From NCBI GenBank assembly GCA_024509875.1, contig JAMPIV010004915.1, forward strand, positions 186,001 to 250,000: a stretch of 64,000 nt of DNA, given 5' to 3'. The notes beneath the pieces are model-generated. The model saw only the letters and a program-made list of their open reading frames with translations, did not search any database and had not been told where the DNA came from. Shown piece by piece: positions 1-9,948 of this stretch. Made by a program: the position numbers and the translations under genes. The first letter of the stretch is position 1, and each line of letters opens with the position of its first letter. Origin of the DNA: Oreohelix idahoensis. Lineage: Eukaryota > Mollusca > Gastropoda > Stylommatophora > Oreohelicidae.

Positions 1-787
1 ATAGTGGAATCTGAGACTGAATCATAGATTAGGTATATCAACAAGGATGATGATGGTGACTAATGTGTAATGACCATAGTGGAATCTGAGACTGAATCAT
101 AGATTAGGTATATCAACAAGGGTGATGATGGTGACTAATGTGTAATGACCATAGTGGAATCTGAGACTGAATCATAGATTAGGTATATCAACAAGGGTGA
201 TGATGGTGACTAATGTGTAATGACCATAGTGGAATCTGAGACTGAATCATAGATTAGGTATATCAACAAGGGTGATGATGGTGACTAATGTGTAATGACC
301 ATAGTGGAATCTGAGACTGAATCATAGATAGGTATATCAACAAGGGTGATGATGGTGACTAATGTGTAATGACCATAGTGGAATCTGAGACTGAATCATA
401 GATTAGGTATATCAACAAGGGTGATGATGGTGACTAATGTGTAATGACCATAGTGGAATCTGAGACTGAATCATAGATTAGGTATATCAACAAGGGTGAT
501 GATGGTGACTAATGTGTAATGACCATAGTGGAATCTGAGACTGAATCATAGATTAGGTATATCAACAAGGGTGATGATGGTGACTAATGTGTAATGACCA
601 TAGTGGAATCTGAGACTGAATCATAGATTAGGTATATCAACAAGGGTGATGATGGTGACTAATGTGTAATGACCATAGTGGAATCTGAGACTGAATCATA
701 GATAGGTATATCAACAAGGGTGATGATGGTGACTAATGTGTAATGACCATAGTGGAATCTGAGACTGAATCATAGATAGGTATATTA
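1..787. repeat. 75-bp minisatellite, about 10.5 units
   Basis: Near-identical head-to-tail units begin ATAGTGGAATCTGAG and end TGTAATGACC. The period is 75 bp, and a few units are 73 bp because TT is missing after CATAGA. The array starts before the window and fades into the target site of the LTR element at 788-792. No long frame is conserved, so it is read as non-coding satellite DNA. Confidence 0.97.
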
Positions 788-792
788 ACAGG

Positions 793-1569
793 TGTTGAAG
801 GACTTTCGTGTGTGGTTACTGGTTGTGTTGCTTGAATTCTGATCGTGCTAATATTCGTACGCGAATGGGGTGAACCTCACCTTTGGTTTGTCGTAATGCC
901 TGAACTTGGCATCAAGATGTAAACAACTGTTCATCTTATTAACTCAGCAACTTGATATAAAATACATAATTCAGAAGGTTGAATGGTGTAACGTGATTCA
1001 ACGAATAATGCCTCCGGTTCGAGTCCTTCACAATTTAATATGGATTACACACATACATAAACAGTTCAATTCACACATGAGGTACATGCATCAATCAATC
1101 AATAGCGTAGACTGCTGTTTTACGTCAGAACATCACAGCTATATGCACGCGCAGATAGAATGGCTACCTGCCGACAGTGAGACTGTGAGTCTAATTACTT
1201 CGTATAAAGTAGACGATTATCTTTCTCCTTCCAAGGATTTAGTTAATCACTAACCTCCATAAGTTTCCTCTCATGTAGAGTTCTAGGACTGACCCTGGTC
1301 CATCATAAATGCACATATAAATGGCTATATCATGCCATTGAATTGGAAGGTTAACAAAACGCAGCTATTCAGCTTGGCGGTCAAGTAACAAAGGGTAGCG
1401 TCTCCTAGTTACCGACTGTGACCCAAACAACGCTAGACACGTCATAATCGATCGTGTATGGAGCGTTCAATAATTGAAACATCTATCGCAATATATTAAA
1501 TGTCTTAACCTTTACATTTGCACGTCCGCTAACCTTTAGCAGACGGCGTTAATATCATATACCGTAACA
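793..1569 (-). repeat. 3' LTR of the Gmr1-like element
   Basis: This 777-bp LTR has TG...CA ends. It matches 9015-9830 almost base for base; I saw one substitution (G at about 895 against A at about 9117). It lacks a 39-bp segment present in the right LTR at about 9350-9388. The short open frame inside it is repeated in both LTRs and is not taken as a gene. Confidence 0.95.
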
Positions 1570-2619
1570 ATTCCCTGTACACCGGGGAAAAAAAAAATCG
1601 ATAGATTTTTTTTCAAGATCTATCCGACTTAACAATTTTTCAAAAAAAAAAAATTTAACACAATCGTGACATATGGCCGACGATGTTCTGAGTAGAACCG
1701 TGTCGCGGTCATGTCAACTAACTATTTGTCATAGTCATCTAACATTAATCACATTATATATCAATATTATACATATTATTATATCAACTAAATAAAATGT
1801 CCAATGTTAATAGTGAATGATAGAATTAAATTAAAGTAAGGTCTGTCGTATTAGTATGTCATATAGGAATTAATTTGACTAATTAAAATTAAATTAATTA
1901 ATTAAACTAAGAGTTAAATTATTAAGATTCTAATGTAACGCGATGTTATGAGAGAAGAAAAGACAAAATAAGTGAGAAGAAATAGAAAGAAATTCGAATA
2001 TAAGTTTAACTTAATTGGGTGTGTTAAGTGTTAGTGAATAATAACTATCTAATTTAACTAACTAAATAACGTATAGGTACATTAAAAAAAATATTAATCT
2101 AATACTTGTGTGAGATTTATTTTCTCTTTTCATAATTTCTTCTTTTTATATTTCGTTCTCTTTTTTTGTTCTTTCATTTCATTTTTTTCTCACATTTCAT
2201 TTTATTGATAATAATTCAATTAAGAAGTTAAGTTAACTAATTAATTAGTATAGGATATGATGATCCATCCGTAATCTTGATCCTGATGAATTCTTTTAGG
2301 CAAAAATGTTCAAACGTTTACGTTGGAAAGAAATGTCATTTATCCTAGGATCCAAGAATTAAGTGCACATAGGATAATAAGTTCGACTTGTCGTCAGATA
2401 TTGTTCCATGATTGTTCAACGAATATTCATATATTGTGTATGGACGTTAGACGAAGTTTCAATGTCAATATGTATACCTTGATTGTCTTTAGTTCAATTC
2501 TGTGATGCATATAGTGTTTATAAATATTAAATTGAAGGCAAGGTTAGTTCCCTTATAGTTGATACTTCGTTATATCCAATGTAGTGATGATTGACGTGTT
2601 TTAGGAATGTCAATGTTGA
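1570..2619 (-). other. 3' internal non-coding region of the Gmr1-like element
   Basis: This is AT-rich sequence between the pol stop and the 3' LTR, with homopolymer A/T runs near 1590-1650 and no credible coding frame. A clear long polypurine tract is not visible next to the LTR. In element sense only a short purine run, AGGGAA, precedes it. Confidence 0.7.
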
Positions 2620-5600
2620 TCATTCGTCGTCAATAGGATTACGTGACAACGCATCCGCCACAATATTTTCAGTGCCAGGAATATGTTCAATGGAGAATTC
2701 AAATGGCTGCAGGATGATTGCATATCTGGCGAGTTTTTGGCTCTTGTGGTTAGATCGACGCAAAGATGCTACAGCACGTTGGTCAGTTTGTATGGTGAAT
2801 GGAGCACCAAGCAAAAACTTTTCAAGTTTAGTTATTGCCCATATAACTGATAAAAGTTCCTTGTCCACTGTGGAATACTTTGTTTCTGCCGGCTTTAGCT
2901 TTCTTGAAATATATAAGGTAGGATGTAGAATGCCATCATGGTTCTGGAGCAGGCATGCACCAATGCCGTAGTTACTAGCATCTGTTCGTAAGAAAAATCT
3001 TTTGGAAGCATCGGGAAGTCTTAAAATTGGTTCATGCGAGAACAAATTTATTATTTTGTTGAAAGTTTCATTGCATATACCAGTCCATGTCACCTTCACC
3101 GGCATGTCTTTTTTTAACAATGAAGACAATACAGCCGTGATGGATGACAAGTTTGGTATGAATCTACTGTAATATTGAACAAGTCCTAACAAACTCCTGA
3201 CCTGTTTCTTCGTCTGAGGAACTGCTATGTTTAGAATTTTGGAGACTGTACTAGGTAACGTTCGGATATATCCCGATCCAATGATATGTCCCAAAAAGGT
3301 TATCTCATTACACGCGATTTGAACCTTTGTAGGTTTAGCAGTTAGATGATAATTCCTTAGAGTGTCGAAAACATATCTAAGTCCCGAAACATGTTCCTCA
3401 AACGACGAACTGAACAAGCATATGTCGTCAATATATGTAATAACGTCTGGTCTACCTGATAAAATTTGTCGCATCAGGCGAATGAAAGTAGCTGGCGCAT
3501 TAACAAGCCCAAAAGGCATCACATTCCACTGGTATAGACCTTGTGGAGTGGAAAATGCGGTGTAGTACTTAGCCTTTTCGGTCAGTGGTATCTGCCAATA
3601 ACCTTTAGTTAAGTCTATCTTACTAAATATAGTTGCGTTGGATAGACGTGGCAGTAAGTCGTCGATAAGTGGATGTGGTTCGCTGTCAACTATAGTCTTA
3701 GCATTTAATTTTCTATAGTCAACACATAGTCTGATGTTATTGTCCTTCTTCCGGACAATCACTAATGGAGAAGAGAATGGCGAATTACTAGTCTCAATGA
3801 TTCCCAGAGACAACATCTGTTCAAGTTCCTTAGTAGTTTTAGCAAGGAAATGTAAAGGAACCGAATAGGGATGTACACGAATAGGTGTATCATCATTAAG
3901 AGTAATGTCATGACTGATAGCCGATGTGCGACCCGGGACGTCAGTCAACACATCTGGATAAGATTGTAATAGATTAGCAATCTGTAGACGCTGTTGCGGT
4001 GTAACCGTTGAAGAGATGGTTACATCCCGCCAAGATTCAGTAGGTTGAACTACTGGTACCGGTAACGGTAACTGTACCTCAGGAAAAGAAGATTCTTCTT
4101 CCTGGATGACGGATAAGTTGGAATAATAACAAGTAGATACTGTGTTGTCATCTAGTTCATGAAAAATTGACTGTAAGTGTTCAGGACGTGTATGAAATTG
4201 CTTGAGCATGTTAATATGAAATATCTTTTTGTGTCCCTTGATATCTAAGACGTAATCAACGTCGGAAATTTTATCAATGACTTTGTAAGGACCATTCCAA
4301 GATATCAATAATTTATTGTTATTGTGAGGAAGTAACACATAAGCCTCATCGCCTGGGAATAATTGGCGTAATCGTCGAGACCTATTTTGTAGAGATCGAG
4401 CCTTAGCTTTTGCAGCCTCAGAAGAAGCTGTTGCCAACTGGCAAGACTCAATAATGTTCTTCCGAAGATTAATCACATACTCGTAAGATGACTGAGTGTC
4501 CTGAGTCATCTCCTCGTCAATTAATAAGTCTTTTATTAGTCCCATAGGACCTCTTGGGGGAGCACCAAAAACTAATTCAAAGGGAGAGAAGCCAGTTTGT
4601 TCATGCGGTACCTCCCGATAAGCAAATAGAATAGCTGGGAGTGCTCTGTCCCAGTCATGAGGGTGCTTAACAGTAACCTTATGTAGTAGTTGTTTAAGTG
4701 TACGGTTAAGTCTTTCAACCGCACCATTACTCATAGGATGATAAATACTACTTAAATTCCTATCAATGTTCCAAGTTTTCATGACTTCCTTCATGGTGTC
4801 AGATATGAACTGTGACCCATGGTCTGATAAAAGTTTTCTAGGAAACCCTATTCTAGAAAAGATGAGATGTAGTGCATCAGCTACATCTGTGGTAGTGGTG
4901 GTCTTTAATGGGATAGCTTCTGGCCATCGTGTGCACAAATCAATGCACGTAAGGACGAATCTATGTCCTCTGGCCGATGGTAGCAATGGACCAATAATAT
5001 CTATGGCCATCTTGTCAAACGGTCTTACTGAGATATCGCAAGCCTGAATAGGCGCCGTGTGAAAAGCTCCACGTGCTTTCACTTCTTGGCATGTAGTACA
5101 GGAACGTACATACTGCGAAATATCTCTTGACACTCCTGGCCAAAAGAATGAAGACAGTACTCGAGATCGTGTTCGAGTATATCCCATATGTCCAGCACAA
5201 TGTGAGTCATGTGCATGTTGAAGAATGTACCGTCTAAAAGTATACGGGACCATAACTTGTTGTTTCATTTGTGATTTGTCATTAAAACATCTAATCAATA
5301 TGTCATTTTTAATAACAAACCAATGTTTGTTATTATTACCTGAGGATAGATTGTCAACTTTATCAACCAGCTTAAAAAATTTTTTTAAAGATTTATCCTC
5401 TTTTTGTTTGGTTGCAAATGTTTCCCTGTCAATAGGTGAATTGACTACAAACTCCTCTTGGTTGTCTGCATCCATTTTATTATCACAGACTTTCTCCATG
5501 AGTTGAGTCTGCGCTCTAGTCGTCACGGCGTTTCCAGTGCATAGGTTATGTTTCTCCCATTCTATGATCTCATCTGGAGTACAATCTTTACTACCGTGTA

Positions 5601-5973
5601 TACGACCAACCATCAGATCAGCTATAGGCTTTCTTAGCATACATACTTTTACATTCCCTGTGAAAAAGGGTGTTCTAATATGAACAATAGCTGTGGGGTA
5701 AAACTCAATAGTTCCACCAAATGTCATGCAGCGTACATATTCTCCTGTCGCACAGCTAGGATGTACCAGCGACTGACGTATACCAATCGTCGTGGATCCT
5801 GAATCCCTCAGCACTGAGACGACGGATCCATTAACTAATCCCCTGTTAAAAATTAGTAAGCCTGTTCCATCGTTGACTGCAAGACCTACCTCTGGTGTAA
5901 TATGTCCGCAGTTAAGCACTGTTTCTTTCGCCTTCTGAAAAATAAGATTGCATTGTTGGCAACTATTTGCCAC
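2620..5973 (-). CDS. pol: Pol polyprotein, order PR-INT-RT-RH
   Basis: This 1,117-residue frame carries all the enzymes of the retrotransposon. An aspartic protease motif, DSG, lies at residues 57-59. The integrase zinc finger (H253, H257 or H262, C292, C295) is followed by the catalytic triad D325, D384 and E420. A GPY/F-type module, WNGPYKV, lies near 558-564. Reverse transcriptase follows with VDYRKLN (750-756), MPFGLVNAP and the YIDD active site (846-849), then RNase H (TDAS near 990) ending in DALSR. Integrase therefore precedes RT, opposite to ordinary Ty3/gypsy elements. No internal stop is seen. The frame stays open upstream of the first start into the Asn/Arg-rich tail region that overlaps gag, so the stated start is only the nearest initiator (a GTG). 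Confidence 0.93.
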   Translation of the reverse strand: MANSCQQCNLIFQKAKETVLNCGHITPEVGLAVNDGTGLLIFNRGLVNGSVVSVLRDSGSTTIGIRQSLVHPSCATGEYVRCMTFGGTIEFYPTAIVHIRTPFFTGNVKVCMLRKPIADLMVGRIHGSKDCTPDEIIEWEKHNLCTGNAVTTRAQTQLMEKVCDNKMDADNQEEFVVNSPIDRETFATKQKEDKSLKKFFKLVDKVDNLSSGNNNKHWFVIKNDILIRCFNDKSQMKQQVMVPYTFRRYILQHAHDSHCAGHMGYTRTRSRVLSSFFWPGVSRDISQYVRSCTTCQEVKARGAFHTAPIQACDISVRPFDKMAIDIIGPLLPSARGHRFVLTCIDLCTRWPEAIPLKTTTTTDVADALHLIFSRIGFPRKLLSDHGSQFISDTMKEVMKTWNIDRNLSSIYHPMSNGAVERLNRTLKQLLHKVTVKHPHDWDRALPAILFAYREVPHEQTGFSPFELVFGAPPRGPMGLIKDLLIDEEMTQDTQSSYEYVINLRKNIIESCQLATASSEAAKAKARSLQNRSRRLRQLFPGDEAYVLLPHNNNKLLISWNGPYKVIDKISDVDYVLDIKGHKKIFHINMLKQFHTRPEHLQSIFHELDDNTVSTCYYSNLSVIQEEESSFPEVQLPLPVPVVQPTESWRDVTISSTVTPQQRLQIANLLQSYPDVLTDVPGRTSAISHDITLNDDTPIRVHPYSVPLHFLAKTTKELEQMLSLGIIETSNSPFSSPLVIVRKKDNNIRLCVDYRKLNAKTIVDSEPHPLIDDLLPRLSNATIFSKIDLTKGYWQIPLTEKAKYYTAFSTPQGLYQWNVMPFGLVNAPATFIRLMRQILSGRPDVITYIDDICLFSSSFEEHVSGLRYVFDTLRNYHLTAKPTKVQIACNEITFLGHIIGSGYIRTLPSTVSKILNIAVPQTKKQVRSLLGLVQYYSRFIPNLSSITAVLSSLLKKDMPVKVTWTGICNETFNKIINLFSHEPILRLPDASKRFFLRTDASNYGIGACLLQNHDGILHPTLYISRKLKPAETKYSTVDKELLSVIWAITKLEKFLLGAPFTIQTDQRAVASLRRSNHKSQKLARYAIILQPFEFSIEHIPGTENIVADALSRNPIDDE

Positions 5974-6038
5974 ATTATAATTAATAGCAAAACATGCAGC
6001 AGAAGACTGTGTTGTATTATTGTCAAGTGGGACCTGAG

Positions 6039-7439
6039 CTATAGGGGTAGTATTATTTGTAACTGCCGCCCCTGTATTATGGTTGTACTGAGATGATCCC
6101 CGAGAATGAGATCGATTCCGAGTATAATTGTTAGAATTATCTCGTCGTCCTCTATAGTAACTATTTTCTCGATGTCTCGAGCCATGATTATTACCATTCC
6201 AGTTATTGTTATTATTGGGAGTATGTGATCGATTATAATTAGTGTTATGTTGACCATTGTGGTAGTTTGTTTGAGGTGAATAATTTCTATCTCGTGATCT
6301 ACCTCTGTTGAACTCATTTTTATTGTTGAAATCATTATTATGTCCCTTCTGAAAGTTAACATTGTGATTTCTTTGGAACCTACTTCTGTCTCTACACTGT
6401 GATGTCTTTGTTTGTTATTATGATTGTAGGCCATATTAGACGCCACAGGTAGAGGTTCTCTTAATGAGGAGTTAGAAATGGTTGCATTCGGATGTGCCGA
6501 ACAGTAGTTTAAAGAAATTTTTTCTAACTCGTCGATAGTACCTGGTTTACGCTCCTGCAAATATGCAAAGAATGGTTGGCTAACCGAAGATAATACCTTA
6601 TCCCGTAGTAGTAAATCAACTAATTTGTCGTATGATTTGTTGACTTCTGCCAGTTCAACCCATCTATTAAATGTATTGCGTATGTTCGCAATGAATCCTG
6701 CAAAATCTTTTGGAGATTCAGGTAAAATTCCCTTAAATTTCAACCTACAGTGTTCCTCGTCCAGGTGAAACCTTCGTAAAAGCAAGGACTTAATAGCACC
6801 GTAGTTATTTGCTATTGATGGGTCAGCATTTTGAGAAGCCGTCAATGGTTCTCCAACCAAGAATTCATTTAACTTGAGTACCCATGACTCTTCAGGCAAA
6901 TGATTTGTTTTGCAAGTCTGTTCAAAACGTGACAGGAACGATGAAAGGTCGTCCACGTTTAAGTTGAAAGTGGGTAATTTAAAGTTGTAGAAATGTTTAG
7001 TTTGGCTGGATGACGATCCATTTTGTGCGTTATTATTCTGGTTTGCATCAGCACTTTGTGCTTGTAATCTTGCTGTCTCCAATTTAATACGCGCCAATTC
7101 CATTTCTTGTTGTAAAATAATTTCCTCTCGTTTCAATTTATTCTCTTCTTCCTGTCTGGCGATTGCTCTTTGCTCTTCTCTTTCACGTTGAGCAATCTCT
7201 CTCAATCTATTTTCCTTGGCAATTTGCTTCATCTCACGTTCTGCTTCCTTTCTTTCACGTTCCTCCTCCTCTTTCTTTAATGCTGCCTTTTGTTCCTCTT
7301 CCTCTTTCTTTAATGCAGCCTTTTGTTCCTCCATTTCTGCTTTATGTTTTTCCAGTTCTGCCTCAGCAAACTGACGAAGTTCTTGAGATTTATAACCATA
7401 TTCTTTACCAATTTTAACGAAATGGTCTATAGTAAGCAT
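6039..7439 (-). CDS. gag: Gag-like protein, C-terminus out of frame
   Basis: This 466-residue frame starts 1.58 kb inside the 5' LTR. Residues of roughly 20-130 form a long Glu/Lys/Arg coiled coil. Residues of about 150-330 resemble the capsid-type retrotransposon gag domain (FKLPTFN, then LLLRRFH and FAGFIANIRNTFNRW). The last 110 residues are Ile/Met-rich and unlike a nucleocapsid. The other frame over 6039-6410 reads a basic Asn/Arg/Ser-rich segment continuous with pol, which looks like the true tail. The switch is one base back and falls near 6385-6412. It may be programmed -1 frameshifting or an indel. No CCHC knuckle is present. Confidence 0.85.
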   Translation of the reverse strand: MLTIDHFVKIGKEYGYKSQELRQFAEAELEKHKAEMEEQKAALKKEEEEQKAALKKEEEERERKEAEREMKQIAKENRLREIAQREREEQRAIARQEEENKLKREEIILQQEMELARIKLETARLQAQSADANQNNNAQNGSSSSQTKHFYNFKLPTFNLNVDDLSSFLSRFEQTCKTNHLPEESWVLKLNEFLVGEPLTASQNADPSIANNYGAIKSLLLRRFHLDEEHCRLKFKGILPESPKDFAGFIANIRNTFNRWVELAEVNKSYDKLVDLLLRDKVLSSVSQPFFAYLQERKPGTIDELEKISLNYCSAHPNATISNSSLREPLPVASNMAYNHNNKQRHHSVETEVGSKEITMLTFRRDIIMISTIKMSSTEVDHEIEIIHLKQTTTMVNITLIIIDHILPIITITGMVIIMARDIEKIVTIEDDEIILTIILGIDLILGDHLSTTIIQGRQLQIILPL

Positions 7440-9014
7440 TTTGACTTTTATCTGGTAAGTAATTATTGATAATTACTGATTAAAATAGTCAATAGTAGCT
7501 TCAGAGTAATTATTATACTTACTCAACTTAGGAATATTCAATATAAATAATCACAATAGTACTGAACTCTTATGTCTAAGTTCAACCAATAGACAATATT
7601 TTGTAACAATATTGTATCTAAGTACTAACTATATCATAAATAGTTATGATATCTGTTAACTATAATGTAATTACATCACACAATTAATCTTAATATTCAA
7701 TAATGTTGGGTATGATTCCTAGTAATTATATTGTTCAATGTACTAAGTCACTCTCTTAGTACCAGAAAAGTATATTAAATAATATACAATGGGTCTGTCA
7801 CCTCAAAGGTAGACTATAAGATTATTTTATTTGGTCAATATATATATATTATATTATTATGCCCTAGGCATCTCTTATAAATTGTAGTGCTAATTTCTTG
7901 GACTATCACTGCATAATTATGCAATGTCCCATATTAACCTTAAATGTCAGAAAAAATTAATTAAATTAAATTACAAGTGTATTATTGAATATAATGTTAT
8001 AGTATTAATGTAGTATTTAATATATATCATGAGTACAAACAAAACAATGATGCAACTAAAGGGTACAAACAATGTCAAGACGCAAACAAGACATTTTCAC
8101 AATTAAAAATGAATTTATGAACTAAATAAAACAAGCGGAAGTGTCACACGGAAAACGAAGGGTCAAAGATTGACCCGAGGTCAACTGAATATGCAAAGTA
8201 CACAAAAAAAAATGACTGCAAAAAATGATGACATCACAGGACTCATAACGGACGAACATTTAACAATCATAAAATAAATTGATAGTAAGAGTAGACTGGA
8301 CGAAATAGTTAACGAACATGATACAAAACTGAATAAAAATGTGAACTTAGTACAAATAAAATACACCAGTTATCTACGGAACGGCACAGCTAACACAAAT
8401 CGTCAGACGACAGCAGATTTGGACAGGTAGTCCAATGGCAAACCTCAATGGGGCTTCCAAAAGTGCAATCGTTTAACTGCCCTAAGAAACGACCGAAATC
8501 AATTCAGGCATCGTGAGAGCCACAGAATCTAATTTCGGTTCATCCTCCCTACCGCCTATTAATTAACAACACATTAAGACAACAAAAAGTACATTAAACA
8601 TAGGTAAAAACATGCCGATGTAGGCAGAGGGCATGGACTCAGTTAGCACTGTCACGTTAACGACAATAGTTATTGAGCTAAACTTATCTTTATTTGCTGC
8701 TTCACTTGATGCTCGTTGTCGTCGACGGCTAGGCCTGTGCCTTTGACTGTCTGCTCCTGTAGTCCATATCGTGTGTTTGCTTCAATGGCTCATGTTTCCC
8801 CTGGTTAGACTTAGAAACGGCTTTGGTTTCTCCGACAGTTCACCTACACGACTTTCGGTGACGTCACGTTGTTAGGCATTATAATGAGTACTGCGTCATC
8901 TTCGACTGGATCATGTGATCGAAAATTGATCGTAAATATTTGTGGTTAACATGTGCGTAAGGAACAGAAGTTTGTTTCTTTTTTCTGTCGTTCCCCACAT
9001 TCGGCCGCCAGTTT
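7440..9014 (-). other. 5' leader of the Gmr1-like element
   Basis: About 1.6 kb lies between the 5' LTR and the gag start. It is AT-rich with no coding signature on either strand. It should hold the packaging and leader functions of the element, but no specific motif other than the primer binding site was recognised. Confidence 0.7.
8993..9010 (-). promoter_or_regulatory. Candidate tRNA primer binding site
   Basis: In element sense the 18 nt read TGGCGGCCGAATGTGGGG, starting 4 nt after the 5' LTR. TGG at the first position fits pairing with a tRNA CCA end. The tRNA was not identified. Confidence 0.6.
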
Positions 9015-9830
9015 TGTTGAAGGACTTTCGTGTGTGGTTACTGGTTGTGTTGCTTGAATTCTGATCGTGCTAATATTCGTACGCGAATGGGGTGAACCTC
9101 ACCTTTGGTTTGTCATAATGCCTGAACTTGGCATCAAGATGTAAACAACTGTTCATCTTATTAACTCAGCAACTTGATATAAAATACATAATTCAGAAGG
9201 TTGAATGGTGTAACGTGATTCAACGAATAATGCCTCCGGTTCGAGTCCTTCACAATTTAATATGGATTACACACATACATAAACAGTTCAATTCACACAT
9301 GAGGTACATGCATCAATCAATCAATAGCGTAGACTGCTGTTTTACGTGTCAATGTCCGTTTAAGGATACAATGCAGTAATTGTCGTCAGAACATCACAGC
9401 TATATGCACGCGCAGATAGAATGGCTACCTGCCGACAGTGAGACTGTGAGTCTAATTACTTCGTATAAAGTAGACGATTATCTTTCTCCTTCCAAGGATT
9501 TAGTTAATCACTAACCTCCATAAGTTTCCTCTCATGTAGAGTTCTAGGACTGACCCTGGTCCATCATAAATGCACATATAAATGGCTATATCATGCCATT
9601 GAATTGGAAGGTTAACAAAACGCAGCTATTCAGCTTGGCGGTCAAGTAACAAAGGGTAGCGTCTCCTAGTTACCGACTGTGACCCAAACAACGCTAGACA
9701 CGTCATAATCGATCGTGTATGGAGCGTTCAATAATTGAAACATCTATCGCAATATATTAAATGTCTTAACCTTTACATTTGCACGTCCGCTAACCTTTAG
9801 CAGACGGCGTTAATATCATATACCGTAACA
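9015..9830 (-). repeat. 5' LTR of the Gmr1-like element
   Basis: This 816-bp LTR is the promoter-side copy for the minus-strand element. It carries 39 bp at about 9350-9388 that the other LTR lacks and is otherwise nearly identical. The target duplication ACAGG follows at 9831-9835. Confidence 0.95.
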
Positions 9831-9948
9831 ACAGGCAGCACTTCAAAGGTACTTGCACTAGCCAGTTCAGCAACATCCTGAAAACTCAACTTTTCAATCT
9901 TGACATTTTATAGACACTACCAATATTTATCAACTGGTATTTCTAACC

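Larger units (their letters stand above)
793..9830 (-). mobile_element. Complete Gmr1-like Ty3/gypsy LTR retrotransposon
   Basis: A 9,038-bp element is bounded by two LTRs that start TGTTGAAGG and end CCGTAACA on the plus strand. It is flanked by a perfect 5-bp target duplication, ACAGG, at 788-792 and 9831-9835. Gag and pol read on the minus strand, so the right LTR is the 5' LTR. A candidate primer binding site lies 4 nt inside it. Pol has the order protease, integrase, GPY/F module, RT, RNase H, which is the Ty1/copia-like order described for Gmr1 elements within Ty3/gypsy. Pol is one uninterrupted frame and the LTRs are almost identical, so insertion is recent. The gag frame is offset from pol by one base. 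Confidence 0.95.

Noticed and set aside
1..787. CRISPR-like array
   Set aside because: Whole 75-bp units are identical with no unique spacers. The setting is a eukaryotic genome.
906..1253. 115-codon frame as a gene, with a copy at 9128
   Set aside because: Both lie inside the two LTRs of the same element and one is cut by the 39-bp indel, so they are LTR sequence.
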